Shown: positions 43,907 through 52,600 of the stretch, piece by piece | Layout: the number at the start of each line of letters is the position of its first letter | Numbering within the stretch: the first letter of the stretch is position 1 | Assembly: GCF_003932715.1 (NCBI RefSeq) | Contig: NZ_CP020700.1 | Span: 3,122,501-3,186,500, forward strand | Direction of reading: 5' to 3' | Length of the DNA stretch: 64,000 nucleotides | From: Streptomyces tsukubensis | Lineage (GTDB): Bacteria > Actinomycetota > Actinomycetes > Streptomycetales > Streptomycetaceae | Position numbers and translations under genes: made by a program | The notes under the pieces: model-generated | The model's database searches: none | Told to the model about the DNA's origin: nothing | Seen by the model: only the letters and a program-made list of their open reading frames with translations

Positions 43907-45524
43907 CGCCCAGCCGCACCACCCCCGCCGACTCCCGCAGCTCCCGTTTGGCGATCTTGCCGGTGGCACCGCGCGGTACGTCCCCGAACACCACGTGCGC
44001 GGGCACCTTGTACGCCGCGAGCCGGGCCGCCGCGTGCTCCCGCAGGGCCCCGCCGGTCAGCGCGGCGCCGGGCCTGAGGCGTACGACGGCCGCGACCTCC
44101 TCCCCCAGTACGGGATGCGGTACGCCGACGACGGCCGCGTCGGCCACCGCCGGATGGTCGTGGAGCACGCCTTCCACCTCGGCGCAGTACACGTTCTCGC
44201 CGCCGCGGACGACGATGTCCTTGATCCGGTCGACGACCGCGATCCGCCCGTCGTCGCCCATCACCGCGAGATCACCGGTCCGGAACCAGCCGTCGGGCGT
44301 GAACGCGGCGGCCGTGGCGGCCTCGTCCCGCCAGTAGCCGCGGATCAGCGACTGGCCGCGCAGCAGCAGCTCGCCGTGTTCGTCCGTCCGTACCTCGACG
44401 GCGGGCGCCGGAATCCCGGCGGCGGCGGGGTCGGCGCGGTAGGCGTCGCCGAAGTGGGCGAGCACACCGCCGCTGGTCTCGGTGAGCCCGTAGCCGGTAC
44501 GGGGCTCGACCCGGGCCCCGTACCGCTCGCCCAGCCGGGCCGTCAGCGCGGGCGGCGGCGCGGCCCCGCCGGTCGACAGCTGGGTGAGCGTGGCCAGCGG
44601 GTTCCCGGCGCGCTCGGCGGCGTCGAGGAGCTGGAGGGCGGTCGCGGGCACCCCGGACCAGTGGGTGATCCGGTGCCGGTCGATGAGCCGGACCGCGGTG
44701 TCGGCGTCCCATTTGGGCATCAGGACGACCGTGCCGCCTGCGGCCATCACCGCGTAGAGGTGTGTGAAGGCGGCGACGTGGAAGAAGGGGTACGTCATCA
44801 GGGCGACGGGCGCCGGCCCGGTGCCGGGCACCTGCCCCCGGGCGAGGGCGGCCACGGCGGCATGGAACCGGGGATGGACGGCGGCCCCGGCCTGCGCGAG
44901 CTGGGTGGCGACGGCACCCTTGGGGCGGCCCGTGGTGCCCGAGGTGTAGATGATCGTCGCATCGTCCTCGGGCCGTACCTCCACGGCGGGCGGCGCACCG
45001 TACGGATCGGGGGCGGGGAAGTCCTCGTACCGCTCGACCCCCTCCTCCGCGTCCCCGTCGAACACGACGGCCCGCGCCCCGTGCCGCCGCGCCCACCCGC
45101 GTACCGTCTGCCACCGCTCCCCCTCGACCAGCAGCACGGCCGGGGTGCAGTCGTCGAGGACGTACGCCAGCTCGCCCTCGGTCCACCAGGCGTTCAGGGG
45201 CACGGCCACCAGCCCGGCGAACTGGGCGGCCCAGAAGGCGACCTGCCACTCGGGCCGGTTCCGCATGAGCACCGCGGCCCGCTCGCCGGGCGCCAGCCCG
45301 TACTCCTCGGTGAACCGCCGGGCGAGCGCGGTGGCGGCCGCGAAGAACTCCCGGTAGCTCCAGACCACCTCCTCGGCGACCAGGAACGGCCGGTCGCCGT
45401 GGGCCCAGGTGGCTTCGACGAAGTCGACGAGGGTCCGGGGAGCATTCACGTATTCGAGCGCCCCGCTCTCCCCTCTGACCACCTCGAACGGCCCCCCACC
45501 CGCCACAAGCCCCGCACCCCGCAC
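43893..45524 (-). CDS. Acyl-CoA synthetase (AMP-forming, class I adenylate-forming enzyme)
   Basis: 543 residues. It activates a carboxylic acid as acyl-AMP and transfers it to CoA. Motifs: P-loop IIYTSGTTGRPKGAV, MTYPFFHVAAFTHLYA, GYGLTETSGGV, GELLLRGQSLIRGYWRDEAA, DGWFRTGDLAVMGDDGRIAV and the hinge DRIKDIVVRGGENVYCAEVE with the final lysine motif PRGATGKIAKRELRE. Substrate unclear (medium/long-chain fatty or aromatic acid). Convergent 14-bp overlap with the protease gene. Confidence 0.95.
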   Translation of the reverse strand: MRGAGLVAGGGPFEVVRGESGALEYVNAPRTLVDFVEATWAHGDRPFLVAEEVVWSYREFFAAATALARRFTEEYGLAPGERAAVLMRNRPEWQVAFWAAQFAGLVAVPLNAWWTEGELAYVLDDCTPAVLLVEGERWQTVRGWARRHGARAVVFDGDAEEGVERYEDFPAPDPYGAPPAVEVRPEDDATIIYTSGTTGRPKGAVATQLAQAGAAVHPRFHAAVAALARGQVPGTGPAPVALMTYPFFHVAAFTHLYAVMAAGGTVVLMPKWDADTAVRLIDRHRITHWSGVPATALQLLDAAERAGNPLATLTQLSTGGAAPPPALTARLGERYGARVEPRTGYGLTETSGGVLAHFGDAYRADPAAAGIPAPAVEVRTDEHGELLLRGQSLIRGYWRDEAATAAAFTPDGWFRTGDLAVMGDDGRIAVVDRIKDIVVRGGENVYCAEVEGVLHDHPAVADAAVVGVPHPVLGEEVAAVVRLRPGAALTGGALREHAAARLAAYKVPAHVVFGDVPRGATGKIAKRELRESAGVVRLGVRSG

Positions 45525-45717
45525 CGCAACCCCTCCACTCCCGGCCTCGCCCTTCCGGCGCGGACGCTAGGCCCGCCTCCCGCGCACGTCAACCCACCCC
45601 CGCCCGCACGGCATCACCACGGTGATCCACCACCCGCTACACTGTCGGCGGCGGTACGGGTCTCCACGCCCCGCACCAGCCAGGACTGCCGGACCTTCCG
45701 GCCGGCCGTCCCGCCCC

Positions 45718-45790
45718 GCCTTCGTAGCTCAGGGGATAGAGCACCGCTCTCCTAAAGCGGGTGTCGCAGGTTCGAATCCTGCCGGGGGCA
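45718..45790 (+). tRNA. tRNA-Arg (anticodon CCT)
   Basis: 73-nt cloverleaf: acceptor GCCTTCG with CGGGGGC (two G-U pairs), D arm AGCTC...GAGC, anticodon stem CCGCT/AGCGG with CCT, T arm GCAGG-TTCGAAT-CCTGC and discriminator A. Reads AGG codons. CCA is not encoded. The accessory genes lie directly downstream, as at other tRNA integration sites. Confidence 0.97.
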
Positions 45791-45806
45791 CAGCGGAAAA
45801 GCAGGC

Positions 45807-45842
45807 GAGAGGCCCTTCTGTCCATGGGACGGGAGGGCCCTC
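45807..45842 (+). terminator. Terminator after tRNA-Arg
   Basis: GAGAGGCCCT pairs with AGGGCCCTC (one mismatch) around a loop of 17 bases; it lies 16 bases after the tRNA. Confidence 0.65.
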
Positions 45843-45938
45843 GTATGTGCGCCAGGGTCGGCTGGACCCGCGCCTCAAGCTGTCGACTGCTCGCACCGGC
45901 TCGGTTCGGTGATGTCCCGGCGGAACCGGGGCTCGCCC

Positions 45939-46262
45939 TCAGGCCGCGTGCGGAGTGAAGGTGACGCGGGAGTCACCCTCGTCAATGGCCAGGTTCAGAG
46001 TGCCGTCGAGAGCCTTGGCCAGGCGTCGCAGCAGCGGGAGGGTAGGGACGGTGTCGCCGCCTTCCATCCGGGACACCTGCGGCTGTGTCATCCCGGCCCG
46101 CTCGGCCAGTTCGGCCTGCGACAGACCGAGCTCGACCCGACGGTCATGGACCGCCTGCCCGAGATCGCCGGCCAGCCGCGCGTCGACGTACTCCTGGTCG
46201 TACTCCACCGCCTCACCCGCAAGCTGCCGGGCCCGGCGCGTTCTCCACGTGCTGTGGTTCAT
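45939..46262 (-). CDS. HigA-like XRE-type antitoxin
   Basis: 107 residues, ATG 46260-46262, overlapping the toxin stop codon (ATGA). A helix-turn-helix of the Xre/Cro type spans about residues 36-94 (HDRRVELGLSQAELAERAGM, TQPQVSRMEGGDTVPTLPLL). The first 35 residues form a basic then acidic segment (AGEAVEYDQEYVDARLAGD) that could wrap the toxin. In HigBA-type modules the antitoxin binds the operator and the toxin, and is encoded second, as here. It lies 149 bp from tRNA-Arg. Confidence 0.88.
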   Translation of the reverse strand: MNHSTWRTRRARQLAGEAVEYDQEYVDARLAGDLGQAVHDRRVELGLSQAELAERAGMTQPQVSRMEGGDTVPTLPLLRRLAKALDGTLNLAIDEGDSRVTFTPHAA

Positions 46263-46630
46263 CAGCTCTCCTTGTGCCGATCGTAGGTGTGCTCGGCACG
46301 GCCGTGCTCGGCCTCGCAGACCTTCTGGGCCTGATGCGCCCGCTCGACCTCCGCCGCCTCACGCATCCTCGTCTTACGGAACACCGTCAGCAGAACGATC
46401 CGCTGCCCGGGGGCCAGCCAGTACGGGATGCGCACGGCCTCGCCGTCCAGCTCGAACCGCAGTTCACGCAGCTTGCCGCCCAGATGACGCGAGTACGGCT
46501 CGCCAAGCGTGGTCGGCTCGTCCAGGAGACGGTCCGTCTTGTCCTCCACTCGCCGGTAGAGGCGGAACGGAAGTAACTCCAGCCAATCCCGTACCTCGGG
46601 TTCGATCTCGACCTGCCACCGCTCCGTCAT
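46262..46630 (-). CDS. HigB/RelE-superfamily toxin
   Basis: 122 residues from ATG 46628-46630 (MTERWQVEIEPEVRDWLELL). The product is a small basic RelE/ParE-superfamily endoribonuclease candidate: LGEPYSRHLGGKLRELRFEL, AVRIPYWLAPGQRIVLLTVF and RKTRMREAAEVERAHQAQKV are conserved features of the HigB phage-like group. It precedes the antitoxin with overlapping stop/start. An in-frame ATG 30 bases upstream (46658-46660) lies in the operator. A -10-like TATATA 11 bases upstream of ATG 46630 would give an almost leaderless mRNA. Confidence 0.88.
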   Translation of the reverse strand: MTERWQVEIEPEVRDWLELLPFRLYRRVEDKTDRLLDEPTTLGEPYSRHLGGKLRELRFELDGEAVRIPYWLAPGQRIVLLTVFRKTRMREAAEVERAHQAQKVCEAEHGRAEHTYDRHKES

Positions 46631-46661
46631 GCAATCAACGGTATATACCTCCAATTGCATG
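46628..46661. promoter_or_regulatory. Concentric 34-bp dyad operator of the toxin-antitoxin pair
   Basis: CATGCAAT (46628-46635) and ATTGCATG (46654-46661) flank the 10-bp palindrome GGTATATACC (46640-46649); both share the same centre at 46644.5. It covers the toxin start codon and its TATATA, so antitoxin binding would shut promoter and start together. Confidence 0.75.
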
Positions 46662-46872
46662 GCGCAAGCGTGTGACGCAGAGCAAGGCCACCCCGGAGCA
46701 CCGCGGGGCATCCGACCCAAGACCATGGGCGGGCCGTCCCTTGCCGACGAGAGTCGGGAGATCACCACTGGTGATGGAGCAGAGCACCTGGCGGGGCGGT
46801 CGGGGACCGGGCCCGGTCGGGGCGCTCCGGTAGCATCGGCGGCTCCGAGTGGGCCATGCACGGGGGATGTTG

Positions 46873-48579
46873 ATGGTCGCCAGGTACGTCGTCTCGCAGC
46901 GTGGTGGCCGCCGCGCCCACCCCACCGTGTCGTCCGCGCTTGCCGCCGCGGCGCGGCAGCGGCGGCCGGCGGTGGTGGAGATCGCGCCGGGGCCGTACGG
47001 GGAAGCTCTCACCGTCCGGGGCGATGTCCAGCTGGTCGCGGCCGGGGCTCCGGGGTCCGTCGTGGTGGGCACGGGACACGGCATCGTGCTGGACGCCGCC
47101 GGGGCGGTCCGGGTGCACGGGCTCACTTTCACCGGGCGGAACGCCGATGTCGTCACCTGTCACGCGGGCACGCTGCTGATGGAGCAGTGCGAGGTCCGGG
47201 CGGTCGACGGGGTCGGTGTCCATGCGCGGCCCGGGACCTCCGTCATCCTGCGGAGCAGTACGTTCCGCCAGGGGCGGGTGCTCTTCACCGGCTCGGGCGG
47301 CCTCGTCGAGCGGTGCCGGTTCGCCGACGCCGCCGACAATGCGGTCGGGGCGATCGAAGGCGCCCGGATCGCGGTCCGGGACAGCTGGATCGGCGGCAGC
47401 CTGATCCACGGGATCCGGGTGAGCGGGGCGCGGGCGGAGATCACCGGGTGCGAGCTGACGCGCACCGGGAAGGCGGCCGTGGTGGCGGACGCGCAGGGCG
47501 AGCTGGTGGTGACCGGCTGTTCGATCACGAGCGTCCAGGAGGAAGGGGTGCTCTTCATCGAGCAGTCCCGGGGCTCCGTCACCGATACGCGCGTCGTCGA
47601 CGCACAGCACGGAATCGCGGTCCTCGGCGGCGCGGACCCGCTGGTGCGCGGCTGTGTGTTCACCGAGTGCCGTGACACCGGAATCAACGTCCAGGGCCCG
47701 GGCCGGGGCAGGTTCGAGGAGTGCGAGGTCTCCGGCGCGGGCAATGTCGCGGTGTTCTCCACCCTCGGCGGCGCCCCCGAGGTCTACGGCTGCCGTATCA
47801 CCGGGGGCAAGACCGGCATCGCCGTCACCGAGGCGGCCCGGGGCCGCTTCACCCGGATCCGGGTCCGGGACACGGCCGGTCCCGCGCTGCGCGTCATGGG
47901 CAGTTCCCGGGCCGTGTTCGAGGACGTCGAGACGGAGGACTGCCCGGGTGGGCTGGAGACCGCGGGGGACGGCGGCACCACGGCCGAGGTCGTCGGCGGG
48001 ACGTTCCGCGGTTCCTCGTTTGCCGCAGCGACGGCCCAGGGCGAGTCCTGGGCCACGCTGCGGAACGTCTCCGCGCACGGCGGTACGGTCGGCTTCTGCG
48101 CCGGGGACTCCGCCCAGCTGTTCCTGTACGACTGTGCGGCCGAGGCGACGGACGGCGGCGGGGTCGGTGTCATGGACAAGGCGCGGCTGGTCGCCCGGAA
48201 CCTCAGGGTCAACGGTTCGGAGGGGGCGGGTCTCGTCGGGCGGGGCTCCGCCCATCTCGACGTCGTGAACGCCGTGTTCGACGACTGCGCGGCCGCGGGA
48301 GCGGTCTTCCAGGACACCTGCTCGGCACGGCTGGCGGAGTGTTCCGTGACGGGGGAGCGCGGTGTCGCCGTCGTCCACCACGGCGGGATCGCCCTCGACG
48401 GGCTGAGCACATCGCTGCGGATCGTCGAGCGGCCCCCGGATGCGCTGGGCGGCAGTCCGGCGACCGTGAACAACTACCACGGGCCGGTCTTCCACGCCGA
48501 GGCCCATGGGATCCAGCTGGCCTGGCAGAACGGCCGGGTCGATCAACAGCAGCGGAACGAAGGCGGTTCTTCCTCATGA
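46873..48579 (+). CDS. Right-handed parallel beta-helix protein with amyloid-like C-terminal tail
   Basis: 568 residues; ATG 46873 follows GGGGG by 6 bases (ATG 46867 and GTG 46849 are alternatives). After a short N-terminal cap (MVARYVVSQRGGRRAHPTVS), residues ~30-525 are made of about 20 repeated 22-25-residue turns with patterns such as GSVTDTRVVDAQHGIAVLGG, i.e. a pectate-lyase-like beta-helix with no catalytic residues recognised. The last ~35 residues (VNNYHGPVFHAEAHGIQLAW, then QNGRVDQQQ) repeat almost exactly in the next protein. It has no signal peptide. Overlap with the next gene (ATGA) shows coupled translation. Function unknown; see the conflict-system finding. Confidence 0.85.
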   Translation: MVARYVVSQRGGRRAHPTVSSALAAAARQRRPAVVEIAPGPYGEALTVRGDVQLVAAGAPGSVVVGTGHGIVLDAAGAVRVHGLTFTGRNADVVTCHAGTLLMEQCEVRAVDGVGVHARPGTSVILRSSTFRQGRVLFTGSGGLVERCRFADAADNAVGAIEGARIAVRDSWIGGSLIHGIRVSGARAEITGCELTRTGKAAVVADAQGELVVTGCSITSVQEEGVLFIEQSRGSVTDTRVVDAQHGIAVLGGADPLVRGCVFTECRDTGINVQGPGRGRFEECEVSGAGNVAVFSTLGGAPEVYGCRITGGKTGIAVTEAARGRFTRIRVRDTAGPALRVMGSSRAVFEDVETEDCPGGLETAGDGGTTAEVVGGTFRGSSFAAATAQGESWATLRNVSAHGGTVGFCAGDSAQLFLYDCAAEATDGGGVGVMDKARLVARNLRVNGSEGAGLVGRGSAHLDVVNAVFDDCAAAGAVFQDTCSARLAECSVTGERGVAVVHHGGIALDGLSTSLRIVERPPDALGGSPATVNNYHGPVFHAEAHGIQLAWQNGRVDQQQRNEGGSSS

Positions 48580-48983
48580 GCGATGCGCAGGGCGTCAACA
48601 ACTACCACGGCCCGGTCTTCAATGCCGGTTCCTCGGGGAACCAGTTCGCCTGGAACAACGGGACCGTCACCCAGAACCAGCAGCACAACACCGCTGTCGC
48701 CCCCGGCTACGAGGAACTCGCCTCGGTCGTCGGCAACCTCCTCGGGGAGCTGCCCCGGGCGGGGCTCGGCGAGACCGAGCGGGCCGAGACCGAAGCGGCC
48801 GCCCGGGGCGTCCTCGCGGAGATCACCGGGGCGGATGCCCCCGAGGAGGGCAGGCTCCGCAGCGCCCTCGGCAGGCTGGACGGATCACTGGCGCCGGTCG
48901 CGACCGGTGTGGTGGCCGGTGTGGCGGTGGGGGCGCAGGAGTGGGCCAGGGCCGCGATCGAAGCGCTGGCCGGTCTGGTCTGA
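48576..48983 (+). CDS. Small protein with amyloid-like N-terminal motif
   Basis: 135 residues from ATG 48576, overlapping the beta-helix stop. Residues 7-35 read VNNYHGPVFNAGSSGNQFAW then NNGTVTQNQ, matching 19 of 29 residues of the beta-helix tail. The rest is an alpha-helical domain (GYEELASVVGNLLGELPRAG ... EGRLRSALGRLDGSLAPVAT) ending in a hydrophobic Gly/Ala/Val region (GVVAGVAVGAQEWARAAIEA). The shared N/G/Q-rich motif resembles the short beta-arch sequences by which bacterial amyloid signalling proteins recruit each other. No known enzyme domain. Confidence 0.8.
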   Translation: MSDAQGVNNYHGPVFNAGSSGNQFAWNNGTVTQNQQHNTAVAPGYEELASVVGNLLGELPRAGLGETERAETEAAARGVLAEITGADAPEEGRLRSALGRLDGSLAPVATGVVAGVAVGAQEWARAAIEALAGLV

Positions 48984-49154
48984 GCACAAGGTGGTGTTCG
49001 CCCGGCGGGGGGACTTCGCGGGCCCGGCCGCGCCGACCGCCGCCGGGCCACGGGTGCGTCGCGGATGTCCGCGGCCGAGGCCGGACACGGCCCGGAGGTG
49101 CGCTATACGATCAGCCGTCGGCTGTGGGTCGCTTGCGCGGTTTGGGGAGGCAGG

Positions 49155-49607
49155 GTGTACGAGCTGGTACTGCGCGTGGACGCCGGGGACGAGGCGTCGG
49201 CGGAGCAGGTGGAGCGTCAGGTCAGGTCGTTGTACAAGGACTTGCGGGCGTTCGGGCGGTACAGCGTGGCCCGTAAGGAGACGCCCGCCCCGGAGGGGTC
49301 GATGGCCTCCGCCGGGTACGAGATCGGGGCGCTGGTCGTCAGTGGTGCGCTGTCGGCCGCCGGGCTCAAGGCCCTCAGCAATGTGCTGACGGCCTATCTC
49401 CAGCGGTCCAGGGCGCGGGCCGTGAAGTGGGAGTTCGAGGGGAACAGCGGGGAGTTCCGGGCGCTGTCCGCGAAGGACCAGAGCAGGCTGGTCGACGTGG
49501 TGGCGGCCCGGATCGCCGCGGGGGGCGAGCCGGACGGCGGGGACGGCGGGAACAACGGGGATGGCGGGGATGGCGGGGCGCCGGATCGCACTGCTGGTCG
49601 CAACTGA
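49155..49607 (+). CDS. EACC1-like effector-associated component
   Basis: 150 residues from GTG 49155 behind GGGAGG; frames upstream to 49065 lack family character. N-terminal (MYELVLRVDAGDEASAEQVE, RQVRSLYKDLRAFGRY), a short disordered segment, then a hydrophobic helix (YEIGALVVSGALSAAGLKAL) and KWEFEGNSGEFRALSAKDQS followed by a Gly/Asp/Asn-rich tail. This order is that of the effector-associated constant component EACC1, a family linked with caspases in bacterial conflict systems. It overlaps the caspase gene by 47 bp in another frame, so the two are strongly coupled. Confidence 0.8.
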   Translation: MYELVLRVDAGDEASAEQVERQVRSLYKDLRAFGRYSVARKETPAPEGSMASAGYEIGALVVSGALSAAGLKALSNVLTAYLQRSRARAVKWEFEGNSGEFRALSAKDQSRLVDVVAARIAAGGEPDGGDGGNNGDGGDGGAPDRTAGRN

Positions 49608-52600
49608 CGGGTACGTCGACCCGGGGCTCAACCAGCTCCGGTCGCCCGCCCGTGGCGCCGACGAGCTGGCGGCCCTGCTGAAGGACGAGGCGGTGGGCCG
49701 CTTCGATTTCGTCCGTACGCTCACCAACCGCCCCAAGGAGGAGATCGAACGCGAGATCGAAGCCCTGCTGAGCCATCGTGCTCCGGGCGATCTCGTCCTG
49801 CTCTACCTCGCCTGCCACGGCATTCGGAACGACACCGACCGGCTGTTCTTCGCGACCATCGGGACGGATCTCAACCGTCCGCACACCACCGCCGTCCGGG
49901 CCGACCTCATCCATCAGCTGCTCGACGAGTGCGAGGCCCGCACCAAGATCGTGCTGCTCGACTGCTGCTACAGCGGGCTGTTCCACCGGGCCACCCCGAT
50001 GTCCCCGGCGCCCGTCGACGTCGAGGCTGCGCTCGTCGGCCGCGGCACCTTCGTCATCACCGCTTCGACGGCGCTGGAGTACGCCTACGAGGGCGAGCAG
50101 CTCACGATGGACAACGCGCGGCCCGTGTCCCGTTTCACGGCCGCCCTCAACGAGGGCCTCGGCACCGGCTACGCCGATCTCGACCGCGACGGCGTGATCA
50201 CCCCCGACGAGCTGTACACCTATGTCCACGACGCGGTCGCCAACCAGAGCGGCCCGGAGCAGACGCCCACCAAGTCCGGGCAGTACGAGGGCCATGTCGC
50301 CATCGCCTACGCGGCCCCCGCCGATCCGGCCACGGGGCTGCCCCGGCAGAGCGCGAAGCGGGACCAGCTGGTGCTGGGCTCCCTGCTGCCGCCGCCCGTC
50401 GACACCCCCGACCGGGGGTTCATCTGCGATGCGTGGGAGGGCGCGTCCCGGCTGCTGGTGCCGATCGGCCGGACCCCCGCGGCCTCCGGCGGGGACCTCA
50501 CCTGTCTGGACCTCTCCAGCCGCAGCGGGAACGTCGCCGTCATCGGCCGGCTCGGCAGCGGGAAGACCACGCTGCTGCGGTCCCTGACGATGTCGCTGAC
50601 GCTGACCCACACCCCGCACGAGGCCGAGTTCTACCTGCTGGAGGGGGCCGTCAACCGGCTCGGGGTGCTGCGGTCGATGCCGCATGTGAAGGAGCTGGCC
50701 GCGGCCCATGAGCACGAGGCCGTCGGTCGGGTCCTCACCGCGGTCAAGGACGCCGTCGCCATCCGCCGGGCCCTCTTCCGCGATCTCGGCATCGACTCCG
50801 TCGAGGAGTTCCGCGAACTGCGGGCCGCGGGCCGGCTTCCGTACGACGGCGGCAGCGACGTCTTCCTCGTCGTCGACGGCTGGCTGGACTTCGACTGGGA
50901 GATGGCGGACTTCGCCCAGGAGGTGCACCGGATCACCAACGCGGGCCTCAACTACGGCGTCCATCTCATCGCCTCCGCCCGCCGCTGGTCCGATTTCGGC
51001 CCCAGCCTGCTGGGCCTCCTCGGCACCCGGGTCGAAATGCCCCTCGACGATCCGGCCGAATCCCAGATCGACACCGTCCTCTCCGGCGGTCTCGGCATCG
51101 GCTGGGGCCTGTCGCACCGGCGGCGGTTCCAGGTGGCCGTACCCCATCTGGAAGAGGTCTCCGGCGCCGCGGAGGCCCGCCGTTCGCTGGCCGAGACGAT
51201 CCGGCGGATGCGGGAGCGCTGGCTGGGCGTACAGCCGGGTGCGGCGGCCCCGCCGCGTACCGACATCCCCTTCACCGAGCTGTACGGCATCGAGGACGCC
51301 GAAGCGTTCGACGCGGACGCCGCCTGGTCGCCCCGGACCCCGCAGGACCGGCTCCGGGTGCCGATCGGGGTCGGCGAGGACGGCCGGCCCGTGCTGCTCG
51401 ACCTGAAGGAGTCCGCGCAGGGCGGGACGGGACCGCACGGCCTCTGCATCGGCGCGACCGGCTCCGGGAAGTCCGAGCTGCTGCGCACCCTCGTCCTGGG
51501 GCTCGCCGTCACCCACTCCCCCCGCGCCCTGAACTTCGTCCTCGCCGACTTCAAGGGCCGGGCGACCTTCGCCGGTACGGAACGGCTGCCGCATCTGTCG
51601 GCCCTCATCACCGGTCTCTCGGAGGATCCGGCCCTGGTGGACCGGATGAGCGGAGCCCTCGGCGGCGAACTCCGGCGCCGTCAGGAGCTGCTGCAGAGCG
51701 CGGGGTACACCAGCGCCGAGGGCTACGAGGAGGTGCGCGCCGCCGGTGCGCCGCTGGCCCCGCTGCCCTCGCTGCTGGTCGTCGTCGACGAGGTCTCCGA
51801 ACTGATCTCCGTACGGCCCGACTTCCTCGAACTCCTCGTCATGATCGCCCGGGTCGGGGGCTCCCTCGGGGTGCATCTGCTGCTGGCTTCGCACCGGTTG
51901 GACGAAGGGAGGCTGCGCGGTCTGGACACGTACCTCTCGTACCGGATCGGCCTGCGCACCTTCTCATCGGCGGAGTCCCGGCGGGTGATCGGAGTGCCGG
52001 ACGCCTACCATCTGCCGGCGCTGCCGGGCTCCGGTTATCTGCAGTACGGCGACGGCCGGACGGTCCGTTTCCGGGCGGCGTACGTCTCCGCTCCGCAGGC
52101 CCGGACCTCCCTCCCGGAGCTTCCGGAGCATCCGGAGGCCCCGGTGACCGCCGTACCCGCGCGGTCGGAACCGGAGGAAGAGGCGGACACCGAGGTGGGT
52201 TTCGGGGCCGGTCCCCCGGTGATTCCGCAGCCGGGGTCCGCATGGCAGGTACCGCAGGAGATGCCGCAGGAGATGCCGCAGGAGATGCCGGTGGGGGCGG
52301 CGCCCGGGGGCACGCCCTCCGTACCGCCGCAGGAGTCCGGGGACGCGGTGCCCGACCACCGGGACGCCGCCGGAGCTGCAATCGCTGCCGGGATCATTGC
52401 CGCCGGAACCACTGCCGCTGCTCATATCGGGGCCCTGATCCGAACCGATGCCGATACCCCCGACGGTACGCCCGGAGAGCATCCCGGCTCCGCCGCCCCC
52501 GGCGCACCCGCCGCCTTCGGCGACAGCCTGCTGGATGTGCTGGTCCGCCGCACCGCCGGGCAGGGGCCGCCCGCGCACCAGGTCTGGCTGCCGCCGCTCG

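Noticed and set aside
36683..45524. Secondary-metabolite cluster
   Set aside because: A questin-oxidase-like gene, a dioxygenase, an acyl-CoA ligase and exporters are present, but there is no PKS, NRPS or terpene core gene.
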